Assembly: GCA_030770425.1 (NCBI GenBank)
Contig: JASJFT010000271.1
Coordinates: forward strand, 1-54,505
Source of the DNA: Darksidea phi
Lineage: Eukaryota; Ascomycota; Dothideomycetes; Pleosporales; Lentitheciaceae
Direction of reading: 5' to 3'
Length of the DNA: 54,505 nucleotides
Both the position numbers and the translations under genes were made by a program. The notes beneath the pieces were generated by a model. The model searched no databases and was not told where the DNA came from. It was given only the letters and a program-made list of their open reading frames with translations. Positions 48,195-54,505 of the stretch are shown piece by piece. The stretch's first letter is position 1; each line of letters opens with the position of its first letter.

Positions 48195-51100
48195 GGTAGG
48201 AATAGCTAAACTATAATAGTAGAAGAAGGAATCTAATAAAGCGAAATAGTATAACTACTAACTTAGGCCGAACCCTTAGAGGTAGGAAGCTACCGGGAAT
48301 TTAGTTCCCTAGAAGGTAGTATAACTATAGAAAACTTTAAAAGAGTTATTAAGAATTAATATATATTTAAGAAGAGGGAGGATATATTAGAAACCTAGCT
48401 TATAAAGTTAACTATCTAACTTTAGAGATATATAAGTAAACTATTAAAGCTTAGAGAACTAGAAAAGTTTAATAGAATAAGATTAAAGCTTAGGAGATTT
48501 TTAGCTAATATAATAATCTACCTTAATCTTAATAGAATAAAGCTACCTACTAAGAGTAATAAAGTATTATTCGTAGTAGTCTAGTTTATAGGAAAAGCTA
48601 TTACTTAGTTTAAAATATACTTAAATAAATAACTACGACTACCTAAAGCTTAATAAAGTAATAAAATAAAAGTTATTTTCTTAAGTTATAAGTACTTTAA
48701 AAATAAACTACGTATTACCTTTAAAGATATTAATTTAGAAAGATTAATAAAATAAAAGATTATATATCTTAGATAGATAAAATCTACTATAACCTATATA
48801 TCTAAGTTTAAATAATTTACTATAAAGATCTAATAGGGAGAGATAGCCCTTATATTATAATACTATAAAGGACTAAAAGACTATATCTATTACGAAATAA
48901 TTTAAATAAAACGACCCTAGACTATAAGAGGACTAATTAAGTAAACTATTAAGATTAATAATAATCTCTATCTCTAGAACCTAGAAAGAAAAAAGAAGAT
49001 CGAATTCTACGAAAAGAAAAAGGAAGAAAAGTACTATAGATTAAAGATAATAGTCCTAGAAGCTAGCTTAAAACCTAAGAAAGAGAAATAGAACTCTAAG
49101 AAATAAGAACTCTACGAAAAGTAAGTATACTTTAAATACGAGAAATAAGGATACCTAGTAAAAAACTATAGATTAGATCTAAGAAAAGAAAAACTCTAAT
49201 ATACCTAGTAAAGTAAAAAGAATAAAGTAGCTATAATATAGGAATATAATACTATATATTAGATAATTTATATACGTAATTAGTATAAGATATACTACGA
49301 AGCTAAGTTAAATACTAGTTATTAGCTATAGAAATAGTAGGTAGCTATAACTTAGGAGTCTTAGAGAAGAGTTTCGTTCTTATTAGAAGTATAAGAAGAA
49401 GCGTCTAAGGAAGACTTATTTATAAAGTAGGAAGACTTTAATAATACTATAGATACGTCGTTATAAATAGTTAATAATAATAATAAGTCCTTAAAACTAG
49501 AAGAAGAAAACCTAGTTATAATATATAAGAATATTAGATACTTATAAATAATTCGACTATTAAGAAAAGAAATAGAACTAGTACTAGAACTTAATATAAC
49601 TTATACTTAAACCTTATAATTTATAGAAAAAACTATAATATCTATAATAATATAGGAGATCTATAAGAAATAGTCTAGATTTTATCTAATATATCGACCC
49701 TTTAAAGACTTTAAATAATAGATTAAATAGAACTTCCTCGTTATAGATCTTATACCTAATTAAGAAACTTAGAAAGAAATATAATATATTATAAAAGTAA
49801 TTAATAAAGAATAACTATAGTATATAATAATCGAATAATAGATTCCTATAAGAATAATCTTTATAAAATATAATAATTAGAGATATAAAGTTAATCTAAA
49901 AGACGACCTATAATATAAAATAAGATACCTAGTATACTTTAAGATTATATAAATCTTATATATATAGAGAGAGTATAAACTCTATAAAAGAGTAAAATAA
50001 AAAAATAACTACTACTTAATAAAGGACTATAATAAAAGGATTACTTAAGTAGTTATACTAGAAGTAGTATATAGATAGTAATAATTTAAGAATTAGTAAT
50101 AAAAGGAATACGTTAGAATTATACTAGAACTACTTCTACTATTAAACTATATTCTAGAAAGACTATAGTACGAATACCTAGAAAATAAATATCTAAAGTA
50201 TATCTAGACTAAGATTAATATAAAATATTAGCCTAAGAAGATAAGAATTTAAGAAATAAGAGGATAGAACTATATCTACCTTTAAGGAACCTATTAAGAA
50301 AGAAAGATTACTACCCTAATTAATAGTAGAGCTACTTAAAATTTTATTAGTAAAGACTTCGTCTAAAAAAAGAAGATTCTTTAATAGAAGAAATAATATC
50401 CTAGTATTATATATACTATTAAAGGAGAATCCTTTAATAAACCTATAATATATAAAACTAAAGATAAACTTAGTCTATAGGAATAGAAAAAAGAAAATAA
50501 AATACTTAATATAATTAAAATATTAGACGACTAAGATATAATTCTAGAAATACTATAGCTCTAAGAAGCTAATCCTTAAATTCGATAAATAAACTAATAA
50601 GTATTATTCCTATAATAGAATCTAGGCGTAACTTAAGAAGAGAGTAATAATATTCTAGAATAATATAGAAAATAGAAGGAATTATTTATAGAACTAGAGA
50701 AAAGTCTACTCTAGTACTAGCCCTAGAACTATATAATCCTATTATAAGAAGGGAAAACTCTAGAATTTAGACTAATCTATAAATTAACTAAAGAAGAAGA
50801 AAAAATTATAATAAAGTATCTTAAAGATAATTTTATAAAGAGATATATTCGATACTTAAATTTATTTATAGGATACTTAGTTCTCTTTATATCTAAAAAG
50901 GGTACTACTAAACTACGACTATATATTAATTACTAAATACTTAATAATATTATAATTAAGAACTAATATCTCTTACCTTTAATATCGAAAATATAAGACT
51001 AACTAAGAAAAACTAAATAGTTTATATAACTAGATATTCGGAATATATACTACTAAATCTAAATTAAGAAAGGTAAAAAATAGAAAATAGCTTTTAGAAC

Positions 51101-53590
51101 TAAGAAAGGACTATATAAGTATTAAGTAATACCCTTTAGACTTACTAATATACCTATAATATTCTAAGAATAGATTAATAGTATTTTATAAAACTATCTT
51201 AATTAGTTTATAATAGTATATCTTAACGATATTCTAATCTACTCCGAAATAGAAGAAGAATATAAAAAATATATAAAAAAGGTCCTATAGATACTTAAGA
51301 AAGTATAATTATATTTTTACCTACGAAAATATAAATTCTACGTATAAGAAATAAAGTTTCTAAGATTTATTATTAGATCTAGAGAAATTAAAGTAGACCT
51401 ATAATAAATTAAAAAGGTTAAAAAGTAGCCTACGCCTAAGAATCTTAAGGAACTATAATTATTCCTAGAATTCTATAACTTCTATTAAAAATTAATACTA
51501 TAATAGAGTATAATAATAGTACCTCTTATATAACTTACTAGAAAGAACTAGCCTTTTAAATAGAAAGAGAAATATTAACGAGCTTTTAAAAAAATTAAAG
51601 AATAGTTTATTAAGGAACCTATAATTAAGATATATAATCTAGAAGAACTATTAATTATTAAGATAGATATATTAGACTATATAATAGAAGTAGTACTACT
51701 ATAGAAAGATAATAAAGATAATCTTAGACTAGTATACTACTTCTTATAAAAAATATTATTAGCTAAGCTTAACTACGATATCTATAATAAGGAGTTACTA
51801 GTAATTATCGAAGTTTTAAAGGAATAGAGATCTAATTTATAAGGATCTAAATACTCTATTATAATCTATATAGATTATAAAAATCTAATAGAATTCTTAA
51901 TAAATAAACCCCTAATTAGAAGATAGATATAATAGATATAAATCCTTATAATTTACGATATTAAGATTATATATACTAAAGGATTAGAAAATAAACGAGT
52001 AGATATACTTAGTAGGAGACCTAACTACTAAAGAATAGAGAAACCTAGTATAGTAATCCTTAAACTATAGTTAAACGGAATAATTACTTATAATTACCCT
52101 AAGCTAGTAGGAATATAAGAAATAATACTTAAACTAGAAAGAAATAAATAGATCTAATAGATTTATATAGCTACTATAGAAGTAATAAATAAATAAAATA
52201 AAATCTAAGAAGTAATCTAAGAAAAGGATAGAATTATTTATATATTCTAAAAAGTCTATATACCTAAGGTAATATAAAAGGAATTTATTAGATAATACTA
52301 TAAGGTACTAGTATATAGATACTAAGGAGTAGAAAAAACCCTTAAATAATTAATAAGAATATACTATTTTCTATATATAAGATAACTAGTTACTTAAGTA
52401 CTTTTAGAATATATAGACTATTACTATAATAAGTATACTAGATATATACCCTATAGAATATTATAACTAATAGAAAATATAAAGGGACTATAGAAAATTA
52501 TTACTATAGACTTTATTATAAAGTTACTATATTCTAAGGAACTAATAATAGGAGTATTCTATAATACTATACTAGTAGTAGTAGATAAGTTTATAAAATA
52601 TACTTACTTTATTCTATATATAGATAAAGGAAATATAATAGAGTAACTTACTTATACCTTACTAAGATATATATTTAGTAAATATAGAATACTAAATAAG
52701 ATTATCTTAAATAAAGATATTAAGTTTATAGTAAAATTTTAGTAGACCCTTATAACTAAATTAGGAACTAAATATAATATATTAACTACGTACTATCTAT
52801 AAATAGACGGACTAATAGAATAAATAAATTAAATAGTAAAATAATACCTTAGATATTATCTAAACTATTATTAAAATAATTAGGTTATACTTTTACTTAT
52901 AGTATAATTTATATATAATAGTTTATAATATAGTATAATAAAGATAATACCCTTCTTTATAAACTATAGAATTAAACTAAAAATATATAAAGAATCTAGA
53001 TAACTCTAGTCTTATAGTTAGAATAAAGAAGAAATAGTAAAAATTATTCTATAAATATACTAATAGCTTAAAAAGAATATAGAATTCCTTTAAAATAGAA
53101 TAAATAAATACTATAATAGAAAGTAAAAAGAAATATCTATTTTTAAAGAGGGAGAAAAGGTATAGTTACTACGAAAAAATATTAAGAGTAAATAATCTAA
53201 TAGTAAACTAGATTATACTAAGATTAGGCTTTATAAGATTAAGAAATAAGTTTTACCTATAAACTACTAACTAAGACTACCTCTATAAATAAAAATTTAT
53301 CCTATATTCTATATTAGTTTACTAGAAAAAGTACTATAGGATACTAAACTAGTAGTATACGAAGTAGATATATATAGAGAAGATAATAAAGAATAGAAAG
53401 TAAAAGAGATTCTAGATAAAGATATTAAAAATAAAAAAAATTACTACTTAATCTAATAGTAAGGAATAGATAAGAATAGGAGACTATAAGAATAAATCTA
53501 AAAATTTAAAAATAATCTTAATTATTCTAAGAAGTTTACGGAGTACTAAAACTATAATTCTAAAGAAAATTTAGAGATAAAATAAGTTTA
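48195..53590 (+). pseudogene. RIP-degraded gag-pol of A3
   Basis: Same order as A2. Landmarks: zinc knuckle at 49128-49169 (Cys/His codons now Tyr), protease site at 50322-50333 (Asn-Ser-Arg-Ala), RT motif at 51219-51230 (Tyr-Leu-Asn-Asp, the second Asp intact), integrase from about 52270 with GVEKTL readable, and chromodomain ending near 53546. Its differences from A2 along pol are mostly transitions, unlike the 3' region, where A3 goes with A1. Confidence 0.88.
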
Positions 53591-53985
53591 TCTTATAGTA
53601 AGTCGAGAAAATTACTATTACCCGTAATATAGTAAGAGGTATTTAATAAGTTAAGAAGAATAGTATTATCTATAATATTATAAACGACGTCTAGAGTAAT
53701 TAAAAAGGCCTTTAGATTCTCCTACTACCCTAGCTACCGAAGTTCTATTTTTTCTTTATCTAGCTTAGCTTCTAGTACCTAGAATTATACTACTAACTTT
53801 TTATAAAGAATTATTTTTTATTTCTTTAAGTAGTATACTCGTATCTAAGCCTCTACTAATTTATTAAGAAGCTCGTCTTAAGCTTTCTAAGTCTCTACTA
53901 GCTATTATTAAAGTCTCTCTTTTATATAGTCGATAGATTTTACTAATAGTAATAAGTCCTAATATACGAATTTTACTACTTAGTA
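53590..53985 (-). pseudogene. Antisense coiled-coil-like ORF of A3
   Basis: The minus-strand frame reads VKSIDYIKERL, then stops where A1 also has stops, then DELLNKLVEA, YYLKK and ILYKK, in the same order as A1 13827-14233. One residue in the first motif is Asp where A1 reads Asn, the expected effect of RIP in A1. The frame converges on the pol end near 53546-53590. See the A1 and A2 counterparts. Confidence 0.6.
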
Positions 53986-54298
53986 TAGATAAACCTTCTA
54001 ATAACGAGATACTAGATATATAATAGGAATCTTATATATTAATATAGATATATATCTTATAATATCTACTATCTTTAGAAGAGATAATATATAATATTTC
54101 TAACTACGAATAATAACTATAGAGAAATATTTTAAAATTATAATAAAGAACTTTATTAATAAGTATAATACGTTCTCGAGTTTTATACGATACTATAATA
54201 GATAATAATAACCTCTTAAGGAGGGGCCCCGACGCTAATATAGCTAAATACTAGATCTAGAATAACCTCTAAGCTAAAGGTTTAAAAAGAGGAGATAG

Positions 54299-54432
54299 TA
54301 TTACGAACTAAATATATACTATAGACTATTAGTAAATAAAACTACTAAAGATCGAGCTAATTACCGACTTTAATAAAGAATACGATATAGACCTTATAAC
54401 TAGAGAATAAGTAGTTATATAATAGATCTATA
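54299..54432 (+). repeat. First 134 bp of A3 3' LTR
   Basis: Starts TATTACGAACTA after the purine tract AAAAAGAGGAGATAG and matches the 5' LTR up to AGATCTATA, where the D LTR begins. The remaining 347 bp should follow after the D insertion, beyond the window. Confidence 0.9.
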
Positions 54433-54505
54433 TGTTATGCGTTGTACGTACCTTTATACGGGATCCGGGTTAGGGCCGATAGAACGTTTGTCGCACCGTT
54501 GGTTT
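54433..54505 (-). repeat. Unmutated end of a family-D LTR (D5)
   Basis: The last 73 bases start with TGTTATGCGTTG and hold normal CpA and TpG. They align without gaps to the reverse complement of 1021-1093 (end of the D1 LTR): 54 identities, 16 differences that are C to T or G to A in the mutated copy, and 3 transversions. The first base matches the last base of the D LTR, so this is the 3' terminus of a minus-strand D LTR (solo or 3' LTR), inserted into the A3 LTR. The rest lies outside the window. Confidence 0.88.

Larger units (their letters stand above)
1..54432. other. RIP-saturated AT-rich retrotransposon block
   Basis: Read on either strand, CpA and TpG are almost missing over this whole interval, while TpA, CTA and TAG are everywhere. 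Related copies inside the window differ mainly by C/T and G/A transitions. Former coding frames carry TAA and TAG but almost never TGA, because TGA contains TpG, and ATG is nearly absent for the same reason. This is the known signature of repeat-induced point mutation, a premeiotic genome defence of filamentous ascomycetes. The tract is likely cytosine-methylated, H3K9me3 heterochromatin (inference). No intact gene, promoter or structured RNA was recognised. The tract ends abruptly at 54432. Confidence 0.95.
47698..54432 (+). mobile_element. Ty3/gypsy chromovirus A3, 3' LTR interrupted
   Basis: A3 is colinear with A1 (reverse complement) and belongs to the same LTR subfamily. It has a complete 481-bp 5' LTR (47698-48178), an internal region of 6.1 kb and the first 134 bp of the 3' LTR (54299-54432), where a D LTR has inserted. 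It lies inside D3 (left flank AATAG). It is heavily mutated throughout. Confidence 0.92.

Noticed and set aside
1..54432. Many short ORFs in all six frames
   Set aside because: They lack ATG, show no family match except as broken retroelement frames, and stop at TAA/TAG created by RIP.
1..54432. Alternative explanation: organelle genome or an extremely AT-rich bacterial or Plasmodium-like genome
   Set aside because: Loss is specific to CpA/TpG while CpG, GpC and G or C runs persist; copies of one family differ by transitions; the end at 54433 switches to normal composition at a transposon terminus.
1..54432. Stop-codon reassignment, with TAG and TAA read as Gln or Trp
   Set aside because: Stops coincide with loss of catalytic Asp, Cys and His codons and vary between copies, which fits mutation and not recoding.
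54471..54476. GGGTTAGGG near the right end as a telomere repeat
   Set aside because: A single TTAGGG; the same word is in the reverse complement of the D1 LTR at 1050-1058, so it is LTR sequence.

Overview
This window is one continuous block of dead, nested retrotransposons from a filamentous ascomycete (Pezizomycotina). The basis for that is repeat-induced point mutation (RIP). Across about 54.4 kb the dinucleotides CpA and TpG are almost absent, TpA is greatly over-represented, and every former coding frame is broken by TAA/TAG at positions where CAA, CAG or TGG are expected. ATG and TGA are therefore almost absent too. I see no intact host gene, no tRNA or rRNA gene and no CRISPR array. 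The species cannot be fixed from this sequence.

Three Ty3/gypsy families, named here A, B and D, make up most of the window. A (LTR 401-481 bp) and B (LTR 268 bp) end pol with a chromodomain (chromoviruses). D has LTRs of 435-436 bp. Layout: 1-1093 3' end of D1; 1094-1697 fragment of element F; 1698-6007 5' part of D2, carrying two A-tailed inserts (E); 6008-31712 element B1, which contains a lightly mutated solo LTR (G), an A solo LTR, the full-length element B2 (10730-26894), two B solo LTRs and a small inverted-terminus insert. B2 itself contains the full-length minus-strand element A1 (13045-20126) and the insert F2. Then 31713-32017 duplicated 3' tail and cut LTR of a B element; 32018-39012 element A2; 39013-41408 fragment B4; 41409-47697 5' part of D3 with a CpG-rich insert (H); 47698-54432 element A3. 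The last 73 bases (54433-54505) are the end of a D-type LTR that is not RIP-mutated and has landed in the 3' LTR of A3.

Target-site duplications give a readable genealogy: A1 in B2 (TTAGC), B2 in B1 (AATAG), solo LTRs with ATCTA, TAACT, AGAAG and GTATA, and non-LTR-style inserts with 10-13 bp repeats. The most interesting points are: (1) a coiled-coil-like antisense reading frame between pol and the 3' LTR, conserved in all three A elements although two LTR subfamilies are involved; (2) the unmutated D LTR end, which aligns without gaps to the mutated copy at 1021-1093 with 16 of 19 differences in the RIP direction; (3) residual CpA/TpG sites that are CpG in sister copies, suggesting ordinary CpG decay after RIP stopped.
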